Source of the DNA: Leguminivora glycinivorella
Lineage: Eukaryota > Arthropoda > Insecta > Lepidoptera > Tortricidae
NCBI RefSeq assembly: GCF_023078275.1
Contig: NC_062981.1
Coordinates: 17,228,846 to 17,292,845, forward strand
Direction: 5' to 3'
DNA: 64,000 bases
Below the pieces are notes generated by a model. It saw only the letters and a program-made list of their open reading frames with translations, did no database searches and was not told the DNA's origin. This document shows, in pieces, positions 58,201 through 64,000 of this stretch. The translations under genes and the position numbers were made by a program. How positions within the stretch are numbered: position 1 is the stretch's first letter; each line of letters opens with the position of its first letter.

Positions 58201-61200
58201 GTATTGACAACGGAGTGTACTAGTATATAGATATAAAATATCTGTAAAATACAGTCGCAGAATCGAGGTCCTTACGGTACGTTTTGTTTCAGCAAAAACG
58301 TTTACGATACGGAAGAAGCCTTACTGCCTCCGAGAGAGGAAACCCAAAATCCTTCGTAGGAAAACTATCAGATGTAAGCCGTCCCTTTTTTTAAACGTAT
58401 GATTATTAATGCGCTAAAAGGGTGGTGTGTATAGTTTGGGTGGTGTGTAATTAAGGAGGATTATTTGTAGAATTGACTCTATGCAAAAAAAAATACAAAT
58501 AAAGCAATGGGGTCAATAAAATACCGTTAAAATTCGCCAACTAAAAATTCGTTGGCGTTAAAAGAGATTATGAAGTTTGCAAAGACACAATTTTGTATGC
58601 GTCATGTGAAACATACTCATTATTTTTATAAAAAGCGATGCTTAGCGATCGTTGATGAACATTGTTATTACAAAGTTTTATAAAATGGATCGTAGTCGTA
58701 TTATGTCCTACCGTGAAAATGTTCATAGGTAGGTTATTTTACAAGATGATGTTAAATTTGATAATTTCGTAATATGTTTGTCCGCAAACACATCCAACAG
58801 AAATCATTGGGTTTGGTTTGATTGGTGACAATTGATAAAATTTGGACATTGGGATAGTTAATCTAAATTGCTGAGTAATCCAGGTAAAATCCATTCTAAA
58901 AAATAGTACGAATTAGGGTTTCCCCAAACCTACCGACGCGGAATCAGCTCTAGCCGACCAAAAATCGCTTTTTAATATGAAGACATATAAATAAATAAAT
59001 ATTGGGGACACCTTACACAGATCAACTTAGCCCCAAACTAAGCAAAGCTTGTACTATGGGTGCTAAGCGACGATATAAATACTTAAATAGATAAATACAT
59101 AATTATATACATAGAAAACATCCATGACTCAGGAACAAATATCTGTGCTCATCACACAAATAAATGCCCTTACCGGGATTCGAACCCGGGACCGCGGCGT
59201 AGCAGGCAGGGTCACTACCGACTGCGCCAGACCGGTCGTCTATGCGTCGTCGTCGCTGAATGCATCCGTACGCATGTTCATACTAACGAGCGATTTTTGG
59301 TCGGCGACAGGATCGGATGTCGGAAGGATTTCTATGGAAAAAATCCAAGATGGCGCCTGTAATGTATGGGATATCGGTCCGACATCCGATATCGGATCGG
59401 ATAATGTGAAAACGCACTTACGGCTCAGCCACGACATTGGTCTAAGTGCGACAGCGGGGAGCGGCGGCCATACATTGGAGTGAGACACAGCTATGGGACT
59501 TTTCATTCGCACGTATGTCTGCCGCTCACCGCTGTCGCGCTTAGACCAATGTCGTGGCTGGGCCGATTGTGTGTTCGCATCGCGTGATGCCCGAGTTGTA
59601 TTCTCCAATTTACAATATGTTAGGTTAGGTGTATATGTGGGAATGATTTGCAGCTCAATCCCCGTCGAGCAGCAGCAGTAGCACAATGAGCTCGGACACG
59701 GACGAGGACCTTAACGTCACCATGAAGAAGAAGACCAAGGGCAGGTAAGCATCTGCCGGAATACTCTAAAACTGAAACTTATCTAAAAACGTAACTCTTC
59801 AAATAAGCTAGTTTCCTACTAGTCAAATCAGCTTCTTTTTAAGAACTGTCAAAACGATTTGCTAATATGGAATTACTATGAAACACTGAGGAGTGACGTC
59901 ACAGTCAATTCTTTTACTTTATATCTTTTTCTTTGACTTATTAAATAGAAATTATGTTTAAAAACTAGGGATGTACCGACTAGTCGCCGACTAGTCGGGA
60001 AAGCCGACTATCCGGCCACATTTGTAGTCGGCGATTAGTCGGCGACTAGTCGGCAAAAAAGGCCGATTAGTCGGCACATTATAAGTGATAGAAAAACAGT
60101 ACAAACATAAATTAACAGCTGATTTTGTTGTATTATGAACCTATTTGTTATGTTGTTAGTCAAAAGAATCATAGGCAGGATTCCTACCCACTTAAGCCAA
60201 ACCGTTTGTTAAAAATGGAAATTGTATATCAATATTCTCATTGACCTTTGAACCTTTAAAAAATAATGAAATGCTCCAACAAACGACCAATGTAATTCAA
60301 AAATTTTGATAAATTACTCGAAAATTATGTTCTGGCCGACTAGCCGACTAGTCGGCCGACTAATCGGCCACCCAAGCGCCGACTAGTCGGTAGTCGGCCT
60401 AGTCGGCCAAATCAATAGTCGGTACATCCCTATTAAAAACATATCTACTGTCTATATTTTTCTTCTAATTATGTGGTGCTTTATTTCGTGCACTGCATAA
60501 ACTATTTTAAGTATAGGGACTTCATCGCGTAAGACTTAAGTTTATATTTAAACCGGCGTTTCGGACGTGACATTACGTCCGTGGTCACGGGTTGACTGGC
60601 TGGGAGTTGTATCAACATCTTTTACCTGTACGAGTTTTTCGAACTACCCGCACTTGATTGTCATTCATTAGTCACTTCTACGCCAAGGTTGCCACTTTGC
60701 CTACACACAACACTCACGAGATATGATGGTATTCGTGGGGCTTGTTTGGATTGTAAAATAGTGTTTAACCGTTTTTTTTATATTTTTTAGACAAAAATCC
60801 AAATCAACAGACGACAAGAAAGATGACAGAGCACTAAGAGACATACAACCTGTGGAAGTCGATGGAAGCGTCAGATTCTCATCCGTAAGATATTTTCAAA
60901 AGTATTTTGTCAAATTGTTGGTATTGCAATAAGTCCAGTTAATTATTTAAGCTTTCTGTAGTAAGCGTAATTTAATAACGTTACTTTTCAACAGGTCGGA
61001 GGTTTAGAAGAGCACATAAAATGCCTCCGCGAAATGGTCCTCTTCCCCTTAATGTACCCAGACCTGTTCAGCAAGTTCAACACGAGACCAGCCAAAGGGG
61101 TCCTATTCCATGGACCGCCGGGCACGGGCAAAACTCTACTGGCTAGAGCGTTGGCGAATGAATGCAGTTTAGTAGGAGGGAGAAAGGTGGCATTCTTTAT

Positions 61201-63964
61201 GAGAAAAGGAGCGGATTGTTTGAAGAAATGGGTGGGGGAGAGTGAGAGGCATTTGAAGCTGCTGTTCCAACAGGTATGTTAAATTGGTAACTCTTGTCTA
61301 GTCCTTTTCTCCTGGAACATTCTAGCTAAAGGGGTCATATCTAATGGTACTGGCTAGAGTGCTTGCGAACAAATGCAGTTTAGTGGGAAGAAAGCCAAGA
61401 AATGAAGAAATTGTTATGAGAACACGAGTGGATTGTTTGGAAAAATGGGTGGGAAAGGGAGAGTCACTTGAAGCTACTGTATCTACCAACAGGTATGAAT
61501 AGTTAACTCTTTTAAATCCTTTTATCCTGGTACATTCTAGCTAAAGGGGTCATATCTAGTGGTTCACCGGGCACAGACAAAACGTTACTACTGCTAGAGC
61601 GCTCGCGAACGAGTACAGAAAGTTTGCCTTCTTTGTGATAAAGGGAGCGCAGAGTGAGAGACATATTTTAAATCTATACATACAGATCATGCCACAGTTG
61701 GACAGTAATCTAGCAGGTTCTGTGGCAAATATTGTTGCAATAAATGATGTTACTGTTGTTTCTCGGCAGGCAAGTAAGATGAAGCCGTCCATAATATTCT
61801 TCGATGAGATCGATGCGTTGGCGCCGGTACGGAGTGTCCGACAGGATCAAGTTCACGCCAGCGTCGTGGGCACCCTGCTTGCAGAGATGGACGGATTGTG
61901 TGACAGGTATACTTTTAACTACTATATTTGCTCTCAACCAAACTGACGACCGAGGCAATAAAACCCCAGGTGTCGTAGCCGAATGGCATTTCTGCGATGC
62001 GAAACGAAAACGAAACGCCGCGAAAGGTAGTCTGGCTCTGTCGCGCCAATACGCAAGAGCGATAGAGATAGATAGCTAGCGTTTCGTATCGTGAGCGTTT
62101 GTGCCATTCGGCTATGTACCCTGAGCTCGCGTTATCAGTTTCCCATTGTCTTTCACGGAGCGAGCCGAGACCTGTATCTACGTTCCTATGGGGTCTATGG
62201 GGGTTCTACTTGCACCATAGCCTGCTAAGATTTTTTTTGACGCCATAGACAGCCGATTTTTGGACAACTTCTGACAATCAAATTTACTACATAACAGGCA
62301 CATCACAACTTATACCAAGCTGTAAAATTCGAAGCAAGAGTGACAATATCTGATTCAATTAATCATGAAGCTACCTTAATGTGGTCCGATCAGAAGAGAG
62401 GTTACCGTGAAAGTAGACTTTCTTGCACACAATCGACCATGGGATCTTGAATCTGCGGGGACCCTTACGAATACACTTCGAACCATTGGGATCTGTTGTG
62501 CAAATCGACCATGGTCATACGATGATCGTGCTTTGGATTACCATTTCTCCTTTTTATGTTTTACAGAGGCTGAGTCATGAGGTGGTTCGGTTCCCCATTT
62601 TTTCATTCATCATTCTTTGTTACAGAGGCGAAGTGATAATAATCGGCGCGACCAACCGTCTGGACGCCGTAGACCCGGCGCTCCGCCGCGCGGGCCGTTT
62701 CGACCGAGAACTACACTTCCCTCCGCCTCACGCCGCCGCTAGGAGGGAGATCTTAGACATCTACACTAGTCACTGGAGGCCTAAGCCTTCGGATGAGACG
62801 CTGGATCATTTGGCGCAGGTCGCTAGCGGCTATGGAGGTAAGGTTACTACTTATACTTATTACTACAGCATTTATGTAGAATTGTAGCAAGTTACGTGAG
62901 TGTCACTCCCTCCGCCTCATGCCTCATAAATAAATAAATGCCGCCGCTAGGAGGGAGATCTTGGACATCTACACTAGTCACTGGAGGCCTAAGCCTTCGG
63001 ATGAAACGCTGGATCACTTGGCGCAGGTCGCTAGCGGTTATGGAGGTAAACTAGTCTTACTACGTAAATATGTTGGAAATTATTTCATAACACTTTAAGT
63101 TCTCGCATTTTGTACACATATTTAAGGTCACACACAGGTCGAACGCATTAACTTATTTTACCTTTCTTCCAACATGTGTATTGTGTGTGGTCGCGGAAGA
63201 CTGTCTTCTGGAAGACTTGGAAATTATGTTTAAAAAAAGAATCTACTGTACAGTAAATCATTCAATCCTGTAGAACCTTTTCGCAGTAAACCCTTGTTCA
63301 AAGTTCAAACTGAATTATATAGCAAATAAAGCACGATGACAATAAGACAAGGTTCTAGAGTGGGCTAGTATGCTAATTGGTTAACCGCACCTACGTAAAA
63401 ATTACTATTATCACCCGATTTTATTTGTTTGTTACAGGTTCGGATTTGAAGGCGTTATGTTCGGAAGCAGTATTAAAAGCATTACGGAGAGTGTATCCAC
63501 AAGTGTACGAAAGTGAATACGCGTTACTAATAGACACCAAAAATGTGAGTGATTTTTTACTTTTTTTCAGATCTCCTTGACATATTAACTTTTACCGTAT
63601 TGCAACGGCGATGATTACCACTGAAACCGTAGACGTCTATTTGTTATTTAAGTATGGACTGAAACATATAATTGAAAGGAATGCTTTGTTTTCCTGATTT
63701 TTCAATAGATGTCAGTTTGCGACCTTTAACAGTACACCAATACATGTCCCCTTTTATGCAGTAGAATAACTAATAAATGTTTGTTTCATAGGTGGAAGTA
63801 ACTCAAGAAGATTTACTCCAAGCCATGCAGTCCCTGGTAGCAGCGGGTGCCCGAACCAGCCCCCTACCAGCGAAACGGTTACCGTCACACGCGGCGCCCC
63901 TACTACAAGCTCAGATACAGGCCGCCGGCGAGCTTATGAACAACGTCTTCGTACATGAGAAGAA
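37219..63964 (+). CDS. ATAD2: ATAD2-like AAA+ ATPase (bromodomain family), 5' part of gene
   Basis: Seventeen coding exons join in continuous phase: 37219-37311, 37624-37705, 38483-38564, 39604-39731, 40474-40664, 54266-54358, 55143-55297, 56156-56232, 56946-57071, 58293-58373, 59654-59744, 60791-60884, 60995-61273, 61770-61906, 62626-62837, 63438-63544, 63792-63964. They encode about 733 residues before the window ends. Residues 1-400 are charged and Ser/Arg-rich, with an AT-hook-like GRGRRR stretch near 285. The AAA+ module starts at VRFSSVGGLEEHI (about 427): Walker A GPPGTGKT 471-478, Walker B IIFFDEID 532-539, sensor-1 GATNR 577-581, arginine fingers in RRAGRFDRE 590-598. ATAD2 proteins are nuclear chromatin factors that bind acetylated histones through a bromodomain; that part lies beyond the window. 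Exon borders are inferred from splice signals and phase; exon 9's acceptor is the least certain. Confidence 0.92.
38940..39520 (+). repeat. Interspersed repeat (17250 family) split by a second insertion
   Basis: The copy starts CAATCACGCCTGTATCCCAT and ends with the CTGTCACCACACCGGCAA block. It is interrupted at 39089-39415 by a 327-bp insert, and the host sequence AATTTAACCCAT / AATTTAAACCAT is duplicated on both sides (39077-39088 and 39416-39427). The uninterrupted copy at 17250-17500 shows the original continuity. Confidence 0.8.
39089..39415 (+). mobile_element. Nested retroposon-like insertion
   Basis: A 327-bp insert in an intron repeat, flanked by an imperfect 12-bp target duplication. 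It begins with a (CTT)n run, TCTTCTTCTTCTTGG, which would be an (AAG)n tail on the minus strand, suggesting a minus-strand LINE 3' end. No coding frame is recognised. Confidence 0.55.
39773..40025 (+). repeat. Interspersed repeat CCCCCGACGCAAAAACG, copy 1
   Basis: It opens with ACCCCCGACGCAAAAACGA, has a (GTCT)n/(GTGT)n run, GTAGCTCCCGAACGGATGAA, and closes with a GGTCGGGGGTTTTTTCAAAA block and TAATTTTGTGGT. A second copy is at 53808-54035. Confidence 0.8.
40474..40664 (+). CDS. ATAD2: ATAD2-like exon 5
   Basis: ATTGTTAACAG acceptor, CAG|GTATGT donor, 191 bp. It encodes NVRRSCRKRKLLHHNFNESW and continues through a Ser/Asp-rich stretch to VSVGQ. The following intron is 13.6 kb, by far the largest in the visible gene, because element A copy 2 and other repeats inserted into it. 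The exon ends in phase 0, as the next exon at 54266 requires. Confidence 0.85.
42026..42943 (+). repeat. 100-bp satellite array, element A copy 2, left block
   Basis: About nine 100-bp units in plus orientation, mostly the TTTTAGGGGG type, with GTTCAATCTGACATTG variants. The array is broken at 42943 by the BEL/Pao element and continues without loss at 47568. Confidence 0.95.
42944..43137 (-). repeat. BEL/Pao 3' LTR
   Basis: 194 bp, identical to the other LTR at every base I compared. On the element's strand it begins TGTTAGCGATCTAACC and ends GGCGTGAACA. It contains a TTATAACCTTTAAATACAA-like AT-rich region that may serve as promoter. Confidence 0.93.
43138..43522 (-). pseudogene. BEL/Pao pol C-terminal remnant
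   Basis: The minus-strand frame includes LLVMDDRLPPLKWPLDYNEY, LYVGSNEVWPVINMKTKN and SFIEQAVSRLLISL. This is the conserved end of the Pao integrase region (DUF5641-like; family pattern D.LPP..W.LG.V....PG.DG..RVV..KT..G...R...KL..L), with several key residues changed. The rest of pol is missing upstream, so it has no function by itself. Confidence 0.8.
44536..46629 (-). CDS. BEL/Pao gag-protease polyprotein, truncated
   Basis: 697 codons, ATG at 46629. Residues 1-125 are helical and charged. About 130-290 match the DUF1759 gag domain (LPTIKLPSFDGSYAKWMEFR, FHYLRSSLEGGAAIVIKS). Three Cys/His clusters follow (CAFCKENHFNYEC about 364, CKNCLRPGHYHDRC about 397, CRNCHEKHNTLLH about 415), as nucleic-acid-binding knuckles. 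About 455-630 are the retropepsin-like A17/DUF1758 domain. Its active-site motif reads ALLDIASQSSYIS (D484), with Ile where the family has Thr or Ser after the Asp, so protease activity is doubtful. The frame stops shortly after the GWLVSGP block where pol should begin. Confidence 0.9.
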   Translation of the reverse strand: MSDKLKPLVRKRGTIKAKVTLFEKYIDTIKAISTENFTKALFGELQLKLGRFQELLSQFDEVQSEIETLDDINLADQLLEREQVEDSIIRLISLSQLILESNQPVTTKYATAISRAEGSIHTNDSSHVPVHCPIRLPTIKLPSFDGSYAKWMEFRDTFNSLINNNESIPAINKFHYLRSSLEGGAAIVIKSIEFTSDNYKTAWDLLCERYNNERILINNHIKALFNFEPITRESHKAIRFMIDFYSKNLRALHTLKEPTDSWDTLVIYMMVSKLDAATSRKWEEHRNTLKVSPKLDDLLVFLRNRADVLETIQCGTSTQKQDKTNHSIKEHKHITTLLTSDNEYEYTASVASYNDIGTKTKIICAFCKENHFNYECDKFKEMSVEGRHNEVSKHNLCKNCLRPGHYHDRCRLGPCRNCHEKHNTLLHVEVNDNNETNLSKNTKITTAMSSFTQAKKGYVLLCTAEVNLVNPVTKETHNARALLDIASQSSYISATMQRKLNFTYTDNDENVITGLNDCIIGSASKLCNVVVQSKDGKFKIDVPCLIMPKIAQTAPSFEIDTSKFDIPKSLELADPNFHHPSPIDIMLGGDVFWDIVECKKIELGKNKPTLKESNLGWLVSGPTGQGSACSTRCNFSQNELPLREAPEDALGDSKNCIINHEVHEHKLSERELFKSLRRNFNSRVFYNTTLRKSRIVN
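47374..47567 (-). repeat. BEL/Pao 5' LTR
   Basis: 194 bp, the promoter-side LTR of the minus-strand element. Followed inward by TA and the primer-binding-like TGGTGACCCTACG. Its outer edge meets the duplicated GGGGG and the continuing satellite unit. Confidence 0.93.
47568..49250. repeat. 100-bp satellite, element A copy 2, right block with orientation switch
   Basis: About three units in plus orientation (47568 to about 47885) are followed by about 13.5 units in minus orientation to 49250. The switch lies near GGTACTGTGCAATGTCAGG, the same place as in copy 1. Higher-order alternation of CCCTAAAAC and CCCGCAAAC units is visible from 48440 to 49140. Confidence 0.93.
49965..50170 (+). repeat. 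RTE-like LINE 3' end, plus copy
   Basis: TTCTTTTCGGTGAAGGAAAA through AACTAGTGCCTACGCCAAAT to a GGAAGATGATGATG tail; the same 3' end as 24571-24770 in the opposite orientation. The coding part is missing. Confidence 0.7.
50184..50530. mobile_element. TA-flanked foldback MITE
   Basis: TA at 50182-50183 and 50531-50532. The ends CAGAGTGGGGCCTGTAACAA and TTGTTACAGGCCTCACTCTG are inverted and extend inward for about 65 bp (CGAAGAATTGAACTCTAGGC, GATCAACATTT). Typical Tc1/mariner-type MITE, 347 bp. Confidence 0.85.
50600..51166 (+). repeat. Hairpin-ended interspersed repeat, copy 3 (complete)
   Basis: The fullest copy of the 345-922 family. It starts GGGTTTCGTAGTCAACTAGG, carries CCGT repeats and the GGGTACCCCCCC block, and ends in a perfect 16-bp stem, ACCGGCCGAGAGCGTG with its complement, around a 6-nt loop (about 51123-51160). 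Confidence 0.8.
51320..52100 (+). repeat. 120/123-bp minisatellite, 6.5 units
   Basis: Units begin CCATCTCTTGTCAAAGAT and contain CTTGTTGAGACGAATCAAAC, TTTCAAGACCTGGTT, TACCTTCCGGCTTCATCATC and AGATCCTGGGTA. Most are 120 bp and two are 123 bp, all multiples of three, so a 255-codon frame stays open with a 40-residue repeat (SKILLRRIKRAQTR). I regard this as a by-product of the period. Confidence 0.92.
53273..53585 (+). repeat. Duplicated 50-bp flank enclosing a tRNA-like insert
   Basis: TCCTTTAATATAAAAATGTT, TAGAATCGTTAGCAGACG and TTTCTGCTTAA occur both just before element A copy 2 (40675-40724) and at 53537-53585. With element A removed, a 260-bp insert ending in a tRNA-like sequence is bracketed by this direct repeat of about 50 bp. 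It may be a long target duplication or a small tandem duplication that preceded the element A insertion. Confidence 0.65.
53447..53520 (+). pseudogene. tRNA-like sequence
   Basis: A perfect 7-bp acceptor stem (GCTTCCG with CGGAAGC), a 4-bp D stem GCTC/GAGC, and a perfect T arm GCGGG-TTCAAGT-CCCGC with no gap to the acceptor. The anticodon arm is abnormal: TTGCA/TGCAA pairs around a 5-nt loop CGGAT, or a 4-bp stem gives loop ACGGATT without the invariant T33. Discriminator base G. Pol III boxes are intact, so transcription is possible, but decoding is doubtful. Confidence 0.55.
53647..54190. mobile_element. Foldback MITE split by the CCCCCGACGC repeat
   Basis: GCAAATTTGCTGGGCAAGAT with GAAAATAGTTTTGCACG on the left pairs with CTATTTTGAACTGCAG and ATCTTGCGGAGCAAATTTGC on the right, and both ends carry GCCGGGT / ACCCGGC. 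Between the arms sits copy 2 of the CCCCCGACGC repeat (53808-54035). The MITE lies just upstream of ATAD2 exon 6. Confidence 0.65.
53808..54035 (+). repeat. Interspersed repeat CCCCCGACGCAAAAACG, copy 2
   Basis: Same order of blocks as 39773-40025: ACCCCCGACGCAAAAACGAC, GTCT run, GTAGCTCCCGAACGGATGAA, GTTAGTCGGGAGTGTTCTTA. It lies in the loop of the MITE at 53647-54190. Confidence 0.8.
54800..55075. mobile_element. MITE nested within a MITE
   Basis: The outer ends ATCTAGCGTCTCGCGAGCGT and ACGCTCGCGAGACGCTAGAT enclose an inner palindrome at 54881-55021 with ends CAGCCACGACATTGGTCTAA and its complement. The inner family recurs at 59421-59565, inside another repeat. Both are in ATAD2 introns. 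Confidence 0.82.
55741..55962. mobile_element. TA-flanked MITE
   Basis: AGGTACAGCGGGG and CCCCGCTGTACCT inverted ends, TA at 55739-55740 and 55963-55964, 222 bp, AT-rich interior. Tc1/mariner-type by target site. Confidence 0.75.
56240..56945. other. ATAD2 intron 8 with dispersed repeat tail
   Basis: Intronic. A CACTCCTTTTTGCTG / CAGCAAAAAGGAGTG hairpin lies at about 56710-56750 and a CCATCAGGCGGACCATTCGC tail (family of 25440-25570) at 56790-56880. Confidence 0.55.
57090..57424 (+). pseudogene. Two decayed duplicates of ATAD2 exon 9
   Basis: 57296-57420 repeats exon 9 with damage: ATAGTGACGTCATCAGAGTC at the start, then CCCGGCAGCCAAAGCCGGCC, TTCGTACAGATCGGTCTTCG and a CGCGGCCGAGGTCGGT donor region. 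A weaker piece at 57140-57200 repeats GCACTCCACGCGCTACGCC with the donor GGTCAGTCC. Frame and length are lost, so neither can act as an exon. Confidence 0.8.
57430..58292. other. ATAD2 intron 9, no other feature
   Basis: AT-rich intron. The 81-82 codon minus-strand frames in it have no support. Confidence 0.5.
58985..59240 (-). repeat. tRNA-derived SINE, minus copy
   Basis: Reverse complement of the family at 20644-20910: B box CGGGTTCGAATCCCGGTAAG, then TGTGATGAGCACAGATAT, CCTGAGTCATGGATGTTT and a distal AAGGTGTCCCC. It sits in ATAD2 intron 10. Confidence 0.8.
59421..59565. mobile_element. MITE, second copy of the inner 54881 family
   Basis: CGGCTCAGCCACGACATTGG to CCAATGTCGTGGCTGGGCCG, with the interior AGCGGCGGCCATACATTGGA and GGGACTTTTCATTCGCACGT in common with 54881-55021. 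Confidence 0.85.
59966..60432. mobile_element. hAT-type MITE
   Basis: TAGGGATGTACCGACTA and TAGTCGGTACATCCCTA inverted ends; the 8-bp host sequence TTAAAAAC is duplicated at 59958-59965 and 60433-60440. The interior is full of CGACTAGTCGG half-palindromes. The 8-bp target and TAGGG ends fit hAT elements. 467 bp, no coding. Confidence 0.92.
60520..60740. repeat. Possible Penelope-like end fragment
   Basis: GGCGTTTCGGACGTGACATT followed by ACGTCCGTGGTCACGGG is a short inverted design seen at the ends of Penelope-like elements. Assignment is from memory and weak. Confidence 0.3.
60995..61273 (+). CDS. ATAD2: ATAD2-like exon 13, AAA+ Walker A exon
   Basis: 279 bp, phase 0 at both ends. It encodes VGGLEEHIKCLREMVLFPLM through GPPGTGKTLLARALANEC to the pore-loop region FMRKGADCLKKWVGESERHL, a close match to the first AAA+ domain of ATAD2. 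The conserved lysine of Walker A (about residue 477) is present. Two decayed partial duplicates of this exon follow in the intron. Confidence 0.93.
61314..61700 (+). pseudogene. Two decayed duplicates of the ATAD2 Walker A exon
   Basis: Copy a (about 61314-61500) keeps GCTAAAGGGGTCATATCTAA, GCAGTTTAGTGGGAAG and TGGATTGTTTGGAAAAATGG but has lost the P-loop segment. Copy b (about 61538-61700) has GGTTCACCGGGCACAGACAA, which would read GSPGTDKT, a Walker A with Asp in place of the glycine before Lys. Both copies include TTTATCCTGGTACATTCTAG-type flanks, so the duplicated unit included intron sequence. Frameshifts make them non-functional. Confidence 0.85.
61770..61906 (+). CDS. ATAD2: ATAD2-like exon 14, Walker B exon
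   Basis: 137 bp. It encodes ASKMKPSIIFFDEIDALAPV and then RSVRQDQVHASVVGTLLAEM DGLCDR. The Walker B Asp and Glu are intact (DEID). The acceptor is TCTCGGCAG and the donor AG|GTATAC. Confidence 0.92.
61976..62114. mobile_element. Small foldback MITE
   Basis: TAGCCGAATGGCA and TGCCATTCGGCTA inverted ends, 139 bp, with GCGAAACGAAAACG and TCGCGCCAATACGC inside. Recognised as a frequent lepidopteran MITE. Confidence 0.75.
62115..62625. other. ATAD2 intron 14, no other gene
   Basis: Contains a repeated ATCGACCATGGTC/ATCGACCATGGGATC pair at about 62433 and 62506, possibly the ends of a small unnamed repeat. Nothing else is supported. Confidence 0.45.
62626..62837 (+). CDS. ATAD2: ATAD2-like exon 15, sensor-1 and arginine-finger exon
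   Basis: 212 bp encoding RGEVIIIGATNRLDAVDPAL, then RRAGRFDRELHFPPP, and the small helical lid domain up to VASGYG. In the family the finger motif is usually RPGRFDR; here an Ala replaces the Pro. The second half of this exon with its donor is duplicated at 62904-63048. Confidence 0.93.
62904..63048 (+). pseudogene. Decayed duplicate of the second half of ATAD2 exon 15
   Basis: From GCCGCCGCTAGGAGGGAGAT to GGTTATGGAG|GTAAAC it repeats exon 15 almost perfectly, with an insertion of CATAAATAAATAAATG near its start that brings stops. The donor is still intact but there is no acceptor of its own, so it could act only as an alternative donor. Confidence 0.88.
63438..63964 (+). CDS. ATAD2: ATAD2-like exons 16 and 17, AAA+ lid
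   Basis: Exon 16 (63438-63544) encodes GSDLKALCSEAVLKALRRVY PQVYES and onward; exon 17 (63792-63964) encodes VEVTQEDLLQAMQSLVAAGA through HEKK. Both fit the lid and post-AAA region of ATAD2. At the end of exon 17, AAGAAGTAAGA can be read as a GTAAGA donor or as an in-frame TAA. The donor reading is preferred because the family protein should continue to a bromodomain. Confidence 0.85.
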
Positions 63965-64000
63965 GTAAGAATAACACACTTTATCATTTGAATAATAACT

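Noticed and set aside
59124..59686. 119- and 148-residue frames in ATAD2 intron 10
   Set aside because: They are read through a SINE and a palindromic MITE on opposite strands, and neither shows protein features.
63955..63970. ATAD2 stop codon TAA at the end of exon 17
   Set aside because: The AAGAAGTAAGA context is a good splice donor, and a protein ending here would lack the second half and bromodomain of the family.

Overview
The window is animal nuclear DNA: spliced genes with GT-AG introns, very dense transposon debris, tandem arrays and AT-rich spacers. The mix of families (tRNA-headed SINEs, a BEL/Pao LTR element, a Tc1 copy, RTE- and CR1-like LINE tails, Penelope-like palindromes, many TA- and TTAA-flanked foldback elements) and several interspersed repeats I recognise from moth and butterfly genomes suggest a lepidopteran insect. 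That placement is inference.

Only two protein-coding genes are secure, and they are divergent neighbours. A single-exon minus-strand gene at 35553-36275 encodes a BORCS6 (lyspersin) homologue, a subunit of the BORC lysosome-positioning complex. About 940 bp away, a plus-strand gene starts at 37219 and runs off the right edge. It encodes an ATAD2-type protein; 17 coding exons are visible, in continuous phase, with an acidic/basic N-terminus and the complete first AAA+ ATPase module. The second AAA region and bromodomain expected for the family would lie beyond 64000. A possible minus-strand first coding exon at 27334-27498 and a KEN-containing exon at 20291-20434 are weaker candidates.

Layout. 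1-980: interspersed repeats. 982-7122: TTAA-flanked element A, copy 1. 7867-11823: CCCAAGTAACA-ended element with a 200-bp tandem array split by a Tc1 copy. 12239-15560: small foldback elements and unassigned DNA. 15567-23815: possible TA-flanked composite element holding LINE, SINE and gene fragments. 24570-34690: repeats, a Penelope-like palindrome inside another repeat, a 120-bp minisatellite and a large inverted array. 35553-64000: BORCS6 and ATAD2, whose introns are loaded with repeats. ATAD2 intron 5 (13.6 kb) contains element A copy 2 (40721-53272), inverted relative to copy 1 and itself invaded by a BEL/Pao element and by a diverged relative (element B).

The most informative signal is comparative. 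The two A copies act as empty-site controls for each other. Copy 2 shows the uninserted site of a 1980-bp palindrome in copy 1, which entered exactly between AAAA and TTT with no target duplication, as described for Spy transposons. Copy 1 shows the empty TTAA site of element B. Element A carries head-to-head arrays of an exactly 100-bp satellite, so these are TTAA transposons that carry satellite DNA. In addition, three different ATAD2 exons have decayed partial duplicates in the introns just downstream.
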